A stretch of DNA of 64,000 nt from JBEIHI01 sp964655245 (GTDB lineage Bacteria > Bdellovibrionota > UBA2394), in assembly GCA_964655245.1 (NCBI GenBank), contig CAZZLQ010000002.1, forward strand, positions 18,310-82,309. The letters run 5' to 3'. Both the position numbers and the translations under genes were made by a program. Below, in pieces: positions 8,007-16,719 of this stretch (the stretch's first letter is position 1; each line of letters opens with the position of its first letter). Under the pieces are notes generated by a model, which saw only the letters and a program-made list of their open reading frames with translations, was not told the DNA's origin and searched no databases.

Positions 8007-10476
8007 TCTCAAAGACATCTCTATTGATTTGCCCCGAAACAAGCTGATTGTCATCACAGGACCAAGTGGCAGTGGAAAGTCGACTCTCGCTTTCGATACC
8101 ATTTTTGCAGAAGGCCAGCGTCGATACATCGAAAGCCTTTCAGCCTATGCCAAGCAGTTTGTCGATCAGCTCAAAAAGCCTGACGTTGAATCTATTCGAG
8201 GCCTGTGTCCCTCGATTGCGATTCAGCAAAAGGGAATCGCCAAGAACCCTCGCTCAACAGTTGGAACGCTGACTGAGATCTATGATTTTCTGAGACTCTT
8301 GTTTAGTCGGGTGGGAGATCCTTTTTGCCCAGATTGCCAACTCGCCATTGAAAAGACTTCTGCGCCTCAGATTGTTGACCAGATCTTGGCTCTTCCAGAG
8401 GGCACCAAGATCAATATTCTGGGCGTTCTGGCGAGAAAGAAAAAAGGCGAGTTTACACAGGAACTCAATCAGCTCGTAAAGCTCGGCCTTGTGCGTGCTC
8501 GAATTGATGGAGAGGACCAGTCGCTTACCAAAGACATCCGGCTAGAGAAAAACAAGCCGCACGATATCTTTGTTTATGTTGATCGACTCGCCGTCAAACC
8601 AGACTCTCGCGGAAGAATTCATGAAGCCGTTGAGCTCTCATCAAGCTTTTCAAAGGGACTGATCCAGATAGAGCTTTTTGAAAAAGGAAAGACACTCAAT
8701 TTCAATCAAAGTCTCAGCTGCCCATCCTGCAGCAAGGGATTTCCCGAGATGACGCCGCGACTTTTTTCTTTTAACTCCCCCATCGGCGCCTGCGTCTTTT
8801 GCAATGGCCTCGGATATCTTCAGGATGAGGGGTCAGAGGACGAAGAGACTGATGAGGATTCAGAAGGGCTCCAGGCCCCCGTTGAGATTTGTCCAAGCTG
8901 CGATGGAACGAGACTCAAAAACGAATCTCGCTCTGTCTTCATTAACAAAACCTCGATTAGCGATCTGACGGCGATGAGCGTGTTGGAGCTCAAAGACTTT
9001 GCGTTCAATTTGCAGTTGGGTGGCCGGAAAGCACTGCTCGCTGAAAAGGTCATGAAGGAAATCAAGGATCGGCTCGATTTTCTCTGTCAGGTGGGTCTCG
9101 ATTATCTTTCCCTCGATCGTCGAGCCTCTACGCTCAGTGGAGGAGAAGAACAGCGCGTGATTCTTGCCACTCAGATTGGAACTAAACTCACTGGAGTTTT
9201 GTATGTCCTCGATGAGCCAAGTATTGGGCTCCACCATGCAGACAATCAGCGATTGATTGATTCTCTCAAAAAGCTTCGGGACCTTGGAAACTCCGTCTTG
9301 GTTGTTGAGCATGATCTCGATACGATGATTGCCGCCGATTTGATTGTGGATCTAGGCCCAGGAGCTGGGCGATTAGGTGGAAGCGTTGTCGACTACAATA
9401 CACCTCAGCAGCTCTCATCAGGAGCTACTTCTGATTTTCTCAAAGGGACGAGAGTCATTCCTCTGCCCAAGACGCGGCGAAAAATTTCGGGTGAGTCGAT
9501 TCAGTTCTTGGGCTGCTCTTTGCACAATCTCCAAAACATTGATGTCAAGATTCCGCTCGGAAGCTTCAGTGTTGTGACCGGGGTATCCGGCAGTGGAAAG
9601 TCCACACTGGTCTTGGACGTCATCAGCGAAAGCTTGCTCAAAAAAACTCCCGTTGGTTGTCGCCAGATTAAGGGGCTCGATAGCATCGACAAGATTATTC
9701 GAGTTGATCAGTCTCCGATCGGCCGAACCAGTCGTTCAAATCCGGCGACATACATTGGTCTGTTTGGGCCCATCCGCGAGCTCTTTTCACAAACTCCTGA
9801 TGCTCGAAAGAAAGGATACACTCCCTCGCGATTTAGTTTCAACGTCTCAGGGGGCCGCTGCGAGGAGTGTAAAGGCGCTGGTGAGCTTGATGTTGAAATG
9901 CATTTTCTCGCCGATGTCAGCGTGCCTTGCGAAACCTGCGGACAACGCCGATTCAATTCAGCAACGCTTGATATCACTTTCAAAGGGAGAAACATTCACG
10001 ACGTGTTGGAGATGACTTTCTCTGATGCTTTCGAGTTCTTCGAAGCCGTCCCCTCTCTCCAAAACAAATTTAAGGTGATGATCGACGTTGGACTTGGATA
10101 TCTGAAGCTTGGTCAGCCAGCCACGACCCTTTCGGGCGGTGAGGCTCAGCGAGTCAAACTCGCTCGTGAGCTTTCCAAACGCTCAACTGGAAAAACGCTT
10201 TATATCTTGGACGAGCCAACCACAGGACTTCACTTTGTCGATATTGAGCGCCTTTTGCAGGTTGTCCAACAGCTGGTCGATCTTGGAAACACTGTTTTGA
10301 TGATTGAACATCAACTCGACGTGATTCAAGCCGCAGACTTCGTTATTGATTTGGGTCCTGATGGCGGCAAAGCCGGAGGAAAAATAATGGCCTCAGGAAC
10401 ACCTGAGGCCATCTCAAAAAATCCCGATTCAAAAACCGGTCAAGCACTGACCGGTCTCAAAACGAAAGCTTCTTAG
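7957..10476 (+). CDS. uvrA: Excinuclease ABC subunit A (compact, insertion domain replaced)
   Basis: DNA-damage sensor of nucleotide excision repair; dimeric ABC ATPase. About 839 residues against the usual 930-950. Start chosen at ATG 7957 (ATG 7951 is also possible) by homology to the normal N-terminus (IQIRGAREHNLK). First Walker A GPSGSGKST, UvrB-binding domain (RVGDPFCPDC to about residue 250), zinc hairpin CPSC/CVFC at 255-281, then only about 30 residues (including EGSEDEETDEDSEG) before CPSCDGTRL, where other UvrAs have about 100; this is where the insertion domain normally sits. First signature LSGGEEQRV, second Walker A GVSGSGKST, second zinc module CEECKGAG/CETCG, second signature LSGGEAQRVKLA. 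Ends overlapping the convergent atpE by 4 bases. Confidence 0.96.
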   Translation: MNGSEPSIQIRGAREHNLKDISIDLPRNKLIVITGPSGSGKSTLAFDTIFAEGQRRYIESLSAYAKQFVDQLKKPDVESIRGLCPSIAIQQKGIAKNPRSTVGTLTEIYDFLRLLFSRVGDPFCPDCQLAIEKTSAPQIVDQILALPEGTKINILGVLARKKKGEFTQELNQLVKLGLVRARIDGEDQSLTKDIRLEKNKPHDIFVYVDRLAVKPDSRGRIHEAVELSSSFSKGLIQIELFEKGKTLNFNQSLSCPSCSKGFPEMTPRLFSFNSPIGACVFCNGLGYLQDEGSEDEETDEDSEGLQAPVEICPSCDGTRLKNESRSVFINKTSISDLTAMSVLELKDFAFNLQLGGRKALLAEKVMKEIKDRLDFLCQVGLDYLSLDRRASTLSGGEEQRVILATQIGTKLTGVLYVLDEPSIGLHHADNQRLIDSLKKLRDLGNSVLVVEHDLDTMIAADLIVDLGPGAGRLGGSVVDYNTPQQLSSGATSDFLKGTRVIPLPKTRRKISGESIQFLGCSLHNLQNIDVKIPLGSFSVVTGVSGSGKSTLVLDVISESLLKKTPVGCRQIKGLDSIDKIIRVDQSPIGRTSRSNPATYIGLFGPIRELFSQTPDARKKGYTPSRFSFNVSGGRCEECKGAGELDVEMHFLADVSVPCETCGQRRFNSATLDITFKGRNIHDVLEMTFSDAFEFFEAVPSLQNKFKVMIDVGLGYLKLGQPATTLSGGEAQRVKLARELSKRSTGKTLYILDEPTTGLHFVDIERLLQVVQQLVDLGNTVLMIEHQLDVIQAADFVIDLGPDGGKAGGKIMASGTPEAISKNPDSKTGQALTGLKTKAS
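10381..10412 (-). terminator. Intrinsic terminator of the leftward dnaN-gyr-atp run, inside uvrA
   Basis: Reading the minus strand, a perfect 11-bp stem (ATGGCCTCAGG / CCTGAGGCCAT, plus-strand 10387-10397 with 10402-10412) closes a 4-base loop and is followed by TATTTTT. It lies about 60 bases past the atpE stop and within the last 30 codons of the convergent uvrA, so the same bases encode UvrA residues. Shape and position fit a Rho-independent terminator for transcripts coming from atpE. Not tested. Confidence 0.7.
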
Positions 10477-10835
10477 CCAAGCAAAGCGGCTTTGAAGATG
10501 AAGACGAAGATCAATCCGTAGATCGCGATCGCTTCGATAAAGGCCAATCCCAAAATCATAGGAACGAACATTTGTCCTGAGGCTTGGGGATTGCGAGCAA
10601 TTCCAGCCATGGCTTGAGCGGCCATACGACCTTGTCCCAAACCGCAACCAACCGCGGCCAAACCGAATCCAAGAGGAGCTCCAAGAGCGAGCCATTTCAA
10701 AACTTCAGCGCTGGTTCCGGAGCTAGCAGCTTCAGCCGCACCTTCCGCACCAAAAGCAAAAGAAATCCCGCTTACCAAAAAGAGGCCCAAAAAGCCGGCA
10801 GCTTTAGTAACTGTTGATCGATTGATATTTTTCAT
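10473..10835 (-). CDS. atpE: ATP synthase F0 subunit c, with N-terminal signal-like extension
   Basis: Proteolipid that forms the rotor ring. 120 residues, about 40 longer than most c subunits because of an N-terminal signal-peptide-like segment (about residues 1-30, ending SFAFGAEG). Two-helix hairpin follows: GAPLGFGLAAVGCGLGQGRMA, the polar loop GIARNPQA, and the ion-carrying glutamate in GLAFIEAIAIY. The residue after that Glu is Ala, not the Ser/Thr typical of sodium-binding rings, so protons are the likely coupling ion. Strong ribosome site (AAGGAG). Last gene of the leftward run; the stop overlaps the uvrA stop. Confidence 0.95.
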   Translation of the reverse strand: MKNINRSTVTKAAGFLGLFLVSGISFAFGAEGAAEAASSGTSAEVLKWLALGAPLGFGLAAVGCGLGQGRMAAQAMAGIARNPQASGQMFVPMILGLAFIEAIAIYGLIFVFIFKAALLG

Positions 10836-10857
10836 CCTTCTTTTCTCCTTATATAGC

Positions 10858-11586
10858 TTAGTGATCGTGCGAAACCGCCAATTTGATATAAACAGTGGTC
10901 AGCAACGAGAAAACAAAAGCCTGAATGAGGCCTACAAACATTCCTAGCGCCAAAACAGCCATCGGCAAGCCCAATGGAATCAACTGCATCACTGTCCCAA
11001 ACAAAATATGGTCTCCATTGATATTTCCCCACAAACGAAGACTCATGGAAACGGGTCTAAACATATGTCCCACCAGCTCGATGACTAGCACCAACATGGC
11101 GATCAGCGACATCACCACCGTCATCGTCGCACTCATGCCAGCGGGTGGAAGGCCGCCTGTAAACTGCTTCAGATAGCCAAAGCCATGCTCTTTAAATCCG
11201 AGGAACTGATAAAAGAGGAAAACAAGGAGCGCAACAGCTAGGTTGGTGTTTAAGTTTTCCGTCGCGGGAGGAATTCCAGGAATCAATCCCGAGTAGTTCT
11301 GAAGCAAAATAAAAATAAAAATCGAAACCACCAAAGGGACATACTGGTCAGAGTGATGGCCCACAATGTCGTGCAAAAGCTTTCTGAAATATCCCACCAA
11401 AGAGGTCAAAGCATTCACGAAGGTGAATCGGCCCTCAGGAAGAATCATTTTCTCAGTGTTCTTCAACTGAGAGTGGGCCACCAGTCCAGCAACGGTCACA
11501 ACACCCGCGGTAAGAGCAGCCCCAGCCACATGATGAAACTCGTGAGCTATTCCTAATGAGTTAAAAAGTGAAACGCCACCGGCCAT
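10858..11586 (-). CDS. atpB: ATP synthase F0 subunit a
   Basis: Stator membrane subunit that forms the proton half-channels against the c ring. 242 residues with five or six hydrophobic helices. The essential arginine is in the conserved block FRPVSMSLRLWGNI, and the final helices (IPLGLPMAVLALGMFVGLIQAFVFSLLTTVYI) match the family. It sits 22 bases upstream of atpE and 38 bases after atpI. In this genome the F0 a and c genes are separated from the b and F1 genes, which are at 32-37.6 kb on the other strand. Confidence 0.97.
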   Translation of the reverse strand: MAGGVSLFNSLGIAHEFHHVAGAALTAGVVTVAGLVAHSQLKNTEKMILPEGRFTFVNALTSLVGYFRKLLHDIVGHHSDQYVPLVVSIFIFILLQNYSGLIPGIPPATENLNTNLAVALLVFLFYQFLGFKEHGFGYLKQFTGGLPPAGMSATMTVVMSLIAMLVLVIELVGHMFRPVSMSLRLWGNINGDHILFGTVMQLIPLGLPMAVLALGMFVGLIQAFVFSLLTTVYIKLAVSHDH

Positions 11587-11624
11587 CTTTCATTAAAACC
11601 TTTCGATCCCCAGATACTTCTCAA

Positions 11625-12005
11625 TCATTGCTTTTCCGTCAACTGACTATCTCGTCGAAAATAGCGCCGGCTCTCGACCAGGGCTGCCAAGACACCGGAC
11701 ACAATGATGAGAGACAAACCTAACGTAAAACCCAAGAGGTGGGGCTTTAGAAAAACTAAAATCCCGGCAATAATGGCCAAAAACATGGAGGATTTGATCA
11801 TCAGTAAAAATGCGAAAACACTACTCTTTTTGACATTGAGCAGAGAAAACTGAACGGCCCAGGATGCCATCATGAGGTTAACGAAGCTCAGAATTCCTCC
11901 AACGGCAAACCACAGGCCCGCTTCGGATCCTCGCCACCAAAACATCCCAATGGTTGACCCAATCAACAATACAAATGAGATCACTAACGTGATTTTAAGC
12001 TCCAT
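11625..12005 (-). CDS. atpI: ATP synthase subunit I-like membrane protein
   Basis: 126-residue protein with four predicted membrane helices (LVISFVLLIGSTIGMFWW; LWFAVGGILSFVNLMMASW; FAFLLMIKSSMFLAIIAGILVF; FTLGLSLIIVSGVLAALV) and a charged tail. Size, topology and position directly before atpB fit the ATP synthase I family, thought to help assemble the c ring. The start overlaps the end of atpZ by 11 bases. Sequence of this family is poorly conserved, so the assignment relies partly on context. Confidence 0.8.
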   Translation of the reverse strand: MELKITLVISFVLLIGSTIGMFWWRGSEAGLWFAVGGILSFVNLMMASWAVQFSLLNVKKSSVFAFLLMIKSSMFLAIIAGILVFLKPHLLGFTLGLSLIIVSGVLAALVESRRYFRRDSQLTEKQ

Positions 12006-12198
12006 CTTTGCGTACGCTCCTCACCAGCTTCATAAGGAAAAAGACTCCCGAGGCAAAGCCCAAAACAAGCCCAATCATCCCCAAAAGCGGCATGGTTCCC
12101 CACCTTTTGTCGAGCCAAAGCCCCGTTAAAAGCCCCGAGACCACACAAAACCCCAACTGAGAAGCCGCAAAAGCAAGCGCCAGGGTTTTACTTTGCAT
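11995..12198 (-). CDS. atpZ: AtpZ/AtpI-type small membrane protein
   Basis: 67-residue protein starting MQSKTLALAFAASQLG, with two hydrophobic helices (FAASQLGFCVVSGLLTGLWLD and LLGMIGLVLGFASGVFFLMKLV) and a basic end. The GxxxGxxLDKRWGTMPLLGMIG pattern is typical of the AtpZ family that precedes atpI in many atp operons, possibly a divalent-cation channel or assembly aid. An ATG at 12207 would add three residues. It overlaps hemL by 11 bases upstream and atpI by 11 bases downstream. The open frame extends upstream to 12489, but that part is antisense-frame shadow within hemL. Confidence 0.8.
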   Translation of the reverse strand: MQSKTLALAFAASQLGFCVVSGLLTGLWLDKRWGTMPLLGMIGLVLGFASGVFFLMKLVRSVRKDGA

Positions 12199-13486
12199 AG
12201 GCCTCATCCAAAGCGCGGCAAGAGGCCTCGATAACTCTGCCCATGACATCTGAATCATGGCGAGCTGAAAGGAAGCAGGCCTCAAACTGACTTGGTGGAT
12301 AGTAAACGCCCTGATTAAGAAGGGACCAAAAGAACTTCTTAAATCGTTCCAAATCACATTTTTTCGCATCCGAGAAATTCTTAGGCGCCTCGGCAGTAAA
12401 GAAAACAGTAAACATACTGCCCGCCCGCGCCACACAAACAGGATAGGATCGAGACTCAATGTGAGCATTAAGGGCGTCCGCCCACTCATGGGAATGATAG
12501 TCGAGTCTCTGATAAAAATGCTTTCGGTCTTTCTCGATTAACTCGAGAGAGGCGAGTCCAGCTGCGGCACCCAGAGGGTTTCCTGAAAGTGTTCCGGCCT
12601 GATAAACAGGTCCCAGCGGCGCTATCATTTCCATAATCTCTCTGCGCCCTGCATAGGCTCCGACCGGAAGGCCGCCACCAATAATCTTTCCATAACATGT
12701 CAGATCGGGCGTGATTCCATAAATCTCTTGAGCTCCGCCCATGGCCAAGCGAAAACCCGTCATCACCTCATCAAAAATCAAAACGCTTTTGTATTGAGTA
12801 CACAAACCTCTGAGAGAGTTGAGAAAATCAAACTCAGGCACAACAACGCCCATATTACCACAAACAACTTCAAGCATAACGCCAGCGATCTTATCGCCAA
12901 ACTTTTCGAAGGCTTCTTTGAGCGCGCTCGAGTTGTTGAAGGGAAGAACGATCGTGTTGGCGAGGGTGCTTCCCGGAATCCCTGCTGAATCTGGAGTTGA
13001 CTGCGCCGTCAGTCCACTTCCCGCAGCAACCAAAAAGGAGTCACCATGGCCGTGATAAGTTCCCTCAAACTTCACAATCACTTCGCGATTGGTAAAGCCG
13101 CGAGCAACTCGAATCGCCGACATGCATGCTTCTGTTCCCGAGTTCACCAGTCGAATCAAATCAGCAGAGGGCAGGAGCTCTTTCATCTTCTGTCCAAGTC
13201 GAATCTCCCTCTCGGACGTGATTCCGAAGGAAGTTCCATCTCGTGTTGCTGACTGAATGGCCGCCTCAATGGTGGGGTGCGAATGCCCGTGAATCAGCGC
13301 ACCCCAAGATCCCACCAAATCAACAAGCTCATTTCCATCAGCATCCACAATGAAGGGGCCCGAGCCCCGCACCGCGACAAAAGGCCTGCCGCCCACCGAT
13401 CGAAATGAACGAACTGGGGAATTAACTCCTCCTGGAAAAACCTGGCGCGCCTGTGAAAACAAATCCTCAGATCTTGTTGATTTCAT
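12188..13486 (-). CDS. hemL: Glutamate-1-semialdehyde 2,1-aminomutase
   Basis: Converts glutamate-1-semialdehyde to 5-aminolevulinate in the C5 haem pathway, using PLP. 432 residues, full length. Canonical N-terminus (LFSQARQVFPGGVNSPVRSF), VNSGTEACMSAIRVARG for cofactor phosphate contacts, YHGHGDSFL, DEVMTGFR, and the Schiff-base lysine near residue 266 in CYGKIIGGGLPVGAYAG. It is wedged in a gyrase-to-ATP-synthase gene run: its start overlaps the preceding TPR gene by 4 bases (ATGA) and its end overlaps atpZ. Confidence 0.97.
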   Translation of the reverse strand: MKSTRSEDLFSQARQVFPGGVNSPVRSFRSVGGRPFVAVRGSGPFIVDADGNELVDLVGSWGALIHGHSHPTIEAAIQSATRDGTSFGITSEREIRLGQKMKELLPSADLIRLVNSGTEACMSAIRVARGFTNREVIVKFEGTYHGHGDSFLVAAGSGLTAQSTPDSAGIPGSTLANTIVLPFNNSSALKEAFEKFGDKIAGVMLEVVCGNMGVVVPEFDFLNSLRGLCTQYKSVLIFDEVMTGFRLAMGGAQEIYGITPDLTCYGKIIGGGLPVGAYAGRREIMEMIAPLGPVYQAGTLSGNPLGAAAGLASLELIEKDRKHFYQRLDYHSHEWADALNAHIESRSYPVCVARAGSMFTVFFTAEAPKNFSDAKKCDLERFKKFFWSLLNQGVYYPPSQFEACFLSARHDSDVMGRVIEASCRALDEAYAK

Positions 13487-14301
13487 CGAGAAGCCTTTTC
13501 CTTCTGTCTCTTGCGGATATTTTTAAGCAAATATTCCGCTCGATAGTTTTCGGGGTTTTCATTCAAAATCTCCTGGATCAAAGAAACAGCCTTTTCGCTT
13601 TCTCCTCGAATCTCATAACAGTGCGCCATCTCTACTCGTACAGAAAATAAATCGGGCTTACACTGAGCCGGAAGCTGAGCTGCGCCCCACTCAAGAGTCT
13701 TCGTACAGTTCTTGGCGAGAGAAAACGTCTGCATCATATCAAGCTGAGCCTCGCGCAATCTTTTGCAATCGCTAGCCGACTGCGCCCCTTCCCAAAAATG
13801 TTTAAATGAAGCCTCGGCCTGAGCATAGTCTCTTAGTTCTAGATAGACTCGCCCCACCTCCTGCCAAGACTGCTGCGGAATTCGCCCACCCTCAATCATC
13901 GGCTTAAGAAACTCCAACGACTTTTCCGGATCCTGAAGATGTACTCGAGACACAAATGCCGCTTTGAGGCGGAGCTCGTCTGTCGATTTTTGAAAAAAGA
14001 GAGAGTCGTTGAACTCTGAAATAGCCATCTCAGCGGCCTTCATTCCTTCGCGATAATCAAACAGCTGATTGAAACAAAGATCAGCCAACCCCTTTAATGA
14101 ATCAAAACGAAGCTGATCTTTGTAAGAATTTTTCTCGATGGCCTGGAGGTAGAAGTACCGCGCCAATTGGCCTCGCTGATTCGCCGCCTCAGACTCCGCC
14201 CTCTCAAACAAAGATCGAGCACCGCCCTGACATGCGGAAAAAAAGAGACCAAAAAGAAGGGCGGCTCTAAGCCTTCCCTTCTGTTGCAACCTCATCTTCA
14301 T
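13483..14301 (-). CDS. TPR-repeat lipoprotein, function unknown
   Basis: 272 residues. A lipoprotein signal (LLFGLFFSAC, ending at residue 24 or so) is followed by helical repeats in the tetratricopeptide style: 'WQEVGRVYLELRDYAQAEASFKHF' and 'VRVEMAHCYEIRGESEKAVSLIQEIL' are the clearest, with several weaker units before. It is probably an envelope protein that binds other proteins; no specific role can be assigned. It overlaps gyrA by 35 bases at its start and hemL by 4 at its end, so it is translated from the same messenger. Confidence 0.75.
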   Translation of the reverse strand: MKMRLQQKGRLRAALLFGLFFSACQGGARSLFERAESEAANQRGQLARYFYLQAIEKNSYKDQLRFDSLKGLADLCFNQLFDYREGMKAAEMAISEFNDSLFFQKSTDELRLKAAFVSRVHLQDPEKSLEFLKPMIEGGRIPQQSWQEVGRVYLELRDYAQAEASFKHFWEGAQSASDCKRLREAQLDMMQTFSLAKNCTKTLEWGAAQLPAQCKPDLFSVRVEMAHCYEIRGESEKAVSLIQEILNENPENYRAEYLLKNIRKRQKEKASR

Positions 14302-16717
14302 CTGACACCACCCGAGTCACTGAGGTCACCCGTTCTCCTTCATCAAGCGCGATCAATCTCATGCCCTGGGTATTTCGACCAATGACAGAGATTTCCTTCA
14401 CCTTAATCCGAATCAATTTGCCGCCACTTGTGACAATCATCACCTCATCGGCCTCACAAACCTGAAGGGCCGCTACAACGGCTCCATTTCTATCCGACGT
14501 TTTGATTGTGATAATACCTTTTCCGCCTCGGCTTTGAGATCGATACTCCTCAGCGTCAGTGCGCTTGCCGTATCCAAACTCACTCACGGTCAATAGCTGT
14601 GCTTTTGGATCTATCAAATCCAAGCCAACGACTTTGTCTTTTTCCTCGAGGTCAATTCCTCGGACACCGCGCGCTGCGCGTCCCATCGGACGAACATCGT
14701 CCTCTGCAAAACGAATGCTCATTCCATCTTTTGTCGAAATGAGGATTTCGTCTTTTCCGTTACTTAATGATGTGCCGATCAATCGGTCTCCACCATCAAA
14801 GTGAATGGCAATGATTCCTGATGCGCGAGGATTAGAGAACTGCATCAAGTCTGTCTTCTTGATGATTCCTAGCTCGGTCACCATCACAACAAATCGACCT
14901 TCCTCGAATTTTCGTACCGGCAAAATTCCGCAAACCTTCTCATCTGGTGCAAGTCGAACCAAATTGACGAGAGGACGTCCTTTTGCGGTTCGAGAGGCTA
15001 GAGGAATCTCGTAAACCTTCAGCCAAAACATTCGGCCCTTATCGGTGAAGATCAAAAGATAAGAATGTGTAGAGGCAACAAAGATCTTCTCCACAAAATC
15101 TTCTTCCCTTGTCGTCATTCCAATCTTACCTGTACCGCCTCGTCGCTGAGCCCGATAAGTCCCAGATGGAGCTCGTTTGATGTAACCTTCATGCGAAATA
15201 GTGACGACCATTTCCTCTTCGGGAATAAGCTCCTCAGTCGCAATCTTGGTCACTGGCGCAACAATCTTACTTCGTCGTTCATCGCCAAACTGATCGCGAA
15301 TCGCGACACACTCGGAACGAATAATCGCAAACAACTTCTTCTCCGATGCCAAAAGCTCCTTTAGCTCAGCGATTCGAGCTCTAAGGCCCTTCAGCTCCTC
15401 AAGAATCTTAGAGCGCTCAAGACCAGTGAGCCTTTGAAGTCTCATCTCGAGAATGGCGTTGGCTTGTTCAACAGTGAACTTGAATTTGGCTACGAGTCCC
15501 TCGCGCGCCTCTTCGCCAGTCTGGCTCTTTCGAATGAGAGCAATAACAGCGTCAATTTGATCGAGTGCCTTTTCATAGCCTTCAAGAATGTGTGCCCGCG
15601 TCTGTGCTTTTTTCAGCTCATAAACAGATCGACGAATGACGATCTCTTTTCGATGTCCGATGAAGGACTGCACGATTTCCTTCAAGTTAAAAATCTTGGG
15701 GCGCTTATTTTGGATCGCTAAAAACGTAATCCCAAACGAATCCTGCATTTGAGTTTTGTCATAAAGCTGATTCAAAACGATGTCGGCTGCAGCGTCTCTC
15801 TTAAGCTCGATGATGATTCGAATACCTTCTCGGTTACTCTCATCTCGAATATCTGAGATCCCATCGATCTTTTTATCACGAACGGACTCGGCAATCTGCT
15901 CCACCAGCCGGGCCTTGCTCAGCTGATACGGAATCTCTGTAACAACAATTCGATTGCGGTTCTTCTCCTCTTCAATCTTAGCGACCGCTCGCATGATGAG
16001 GCTTCCCCGCCCCGTTCGATATGCCTGAACAATTCCATCGGTTCCGCAGATCTGAGCTCCTGTTGGAAAATCCGGCGCGGGAACCATTTGAATAAGCTCA
16101 TCGATTGAAATCGAGGGATTGTCGATTGTTGCAACAACGGCGTTCATCACTTCAGTCAGATTATGAGGCGGAACGCTGGTGGCCATACCAACAGCAATCC
16201 CTGTTGTGCCGTTAATCAAAAAACTCGGAATGGTTGTTGGAAGCACGACGGGCTCTTCAGTGGAGCCGTCATAGTTAGGAACAAACTCAACAGTTTCCTG
16301 TCCAATCTCATTCAGAAACTCTTCCGCGATCTTACTCAGCCGAGCTTCTGTATATCGGTAGGCGGCTGCATTATCACCGTCGATGGAACCGAAGTTTCCT
16401 TGGCCTTCGACCAGCATATATCGCATGTTCCAATCCTGGGCCAAGCGAACCATGGCATCATAGACTGCCATATCACCATGAGGGTGATATTTCTTAAGCA
16501 CTTCACCGACAACCCCGGCTGACTTCGAAAATCTCTTTGAAGATAAGAGATCTTCTTTAAACATCGCATATAGAATCCGACGATGGACGGGCTTCAATCC
16601 GTCACGGATATCGGGAATCGCCCTGCCAATGATTACGCTCATCGCATAATCGAGGTAGGAGTTCTTCATTTCATCTTCAATGGTGACTGGCTTAATGCCT
16701 GGGACAAGATCACTCAT
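14267..16717 (-). CDS. gyrA: DNA gyrase subunit A
   Basis: Breakage-reunion subunit of gyrase, 816 residues. The catalytic tyrosine is Tyr122 (AAAYRYTEARLS), numbered exactly as in E. coli. The C-terminal wrapping domain carries a GyrA box (QRRGGTG, with Thr for the usual Lys) and further blades such as SRGGKGIITIKTSD, so this is gyrase and not topoisomerase IV ParC. In the quinolone region the sequence is HPHGDMAVYDAM: position 83 is Met where most bacteria have Ser, Thr or Ala. The start lies 2 bases after the gyrB stop. Confidence 0.98.
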   Translation of the reverse strand: MSDLVPGIKPVTIEDEMKNSYLDYAMSVIIGRAIPDIRDGLKPVHRRILYAMFKEDLLSSKRFSKSAGVVGEVLKKYHPHGDMAVYDAMVRLAQDWNMRYMLVEGQGNFGSIDGDNAAAYRYTEARLSKIAEEFLNEIGQETVEFVPNYDGSTEEPVVLPTTIPSFLINGTTGIAVGMATSVPPHNLTEVMNAVVATIDNPSISIDELIQMVPAPDFPTGAQICGTDGIVQAYRTGRGSLIMRAVAKIEEEKNRNRIVVTEIPYQLSKARLVEQIAESVRDKKIDGISDIRDESNREGIRIIIELKRDAAADIVLNQLYDKTQMQDSFGITFLAIQNKRPKIFNLKEIVQSFIGHRKEIVIRRSVYELKKAQTRAHILEGYEKALDQIDAVIALIRKSQTGEEAREGLVAKFKFTVEQANAILEMRLQRLTGLERSKILEELKGLRARIAELKELLASEKKLFAIIRSECVAIRDQFGDERRSKIVAPVTKIATEELIPEEEMVVTISHEGYIKRAPSGTYRAQRRGGTGKIGMTTREEDFVEKIFVASTHSYLLIFTDKGRMFWLKVYEIPLASRTAKGRPLVNLVRLAPDEKVCGILPVRKFEEGRFVVMVTELGIIKKTDLMQFSNPRASGIIAIHFDGGDRLIGTSLSNGKDEILISTKDGMSIRFAEDDVRPMGRAARGVRGIDLEEKDKVVGLDLIDPKAQLLTVSEFGYGKRTDAEEYRSQSRGGKGIITIKTSDRNGAVVAALQVCEADEVMIVTSGGKLIRIKVKEISVIGRNTQGMRLIALDEGERVTSVTRVVSDEDEVATEGKA

Positions 16718-16719
16718 AA

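Noticed and set aside
12199..12489. Long upstream extension of the atpZ frame
   Set aside because: It lies wholly inside hemL and has no AtpZ-like residues; the family start is MQSKTLALAF at 12198 (or 12207).
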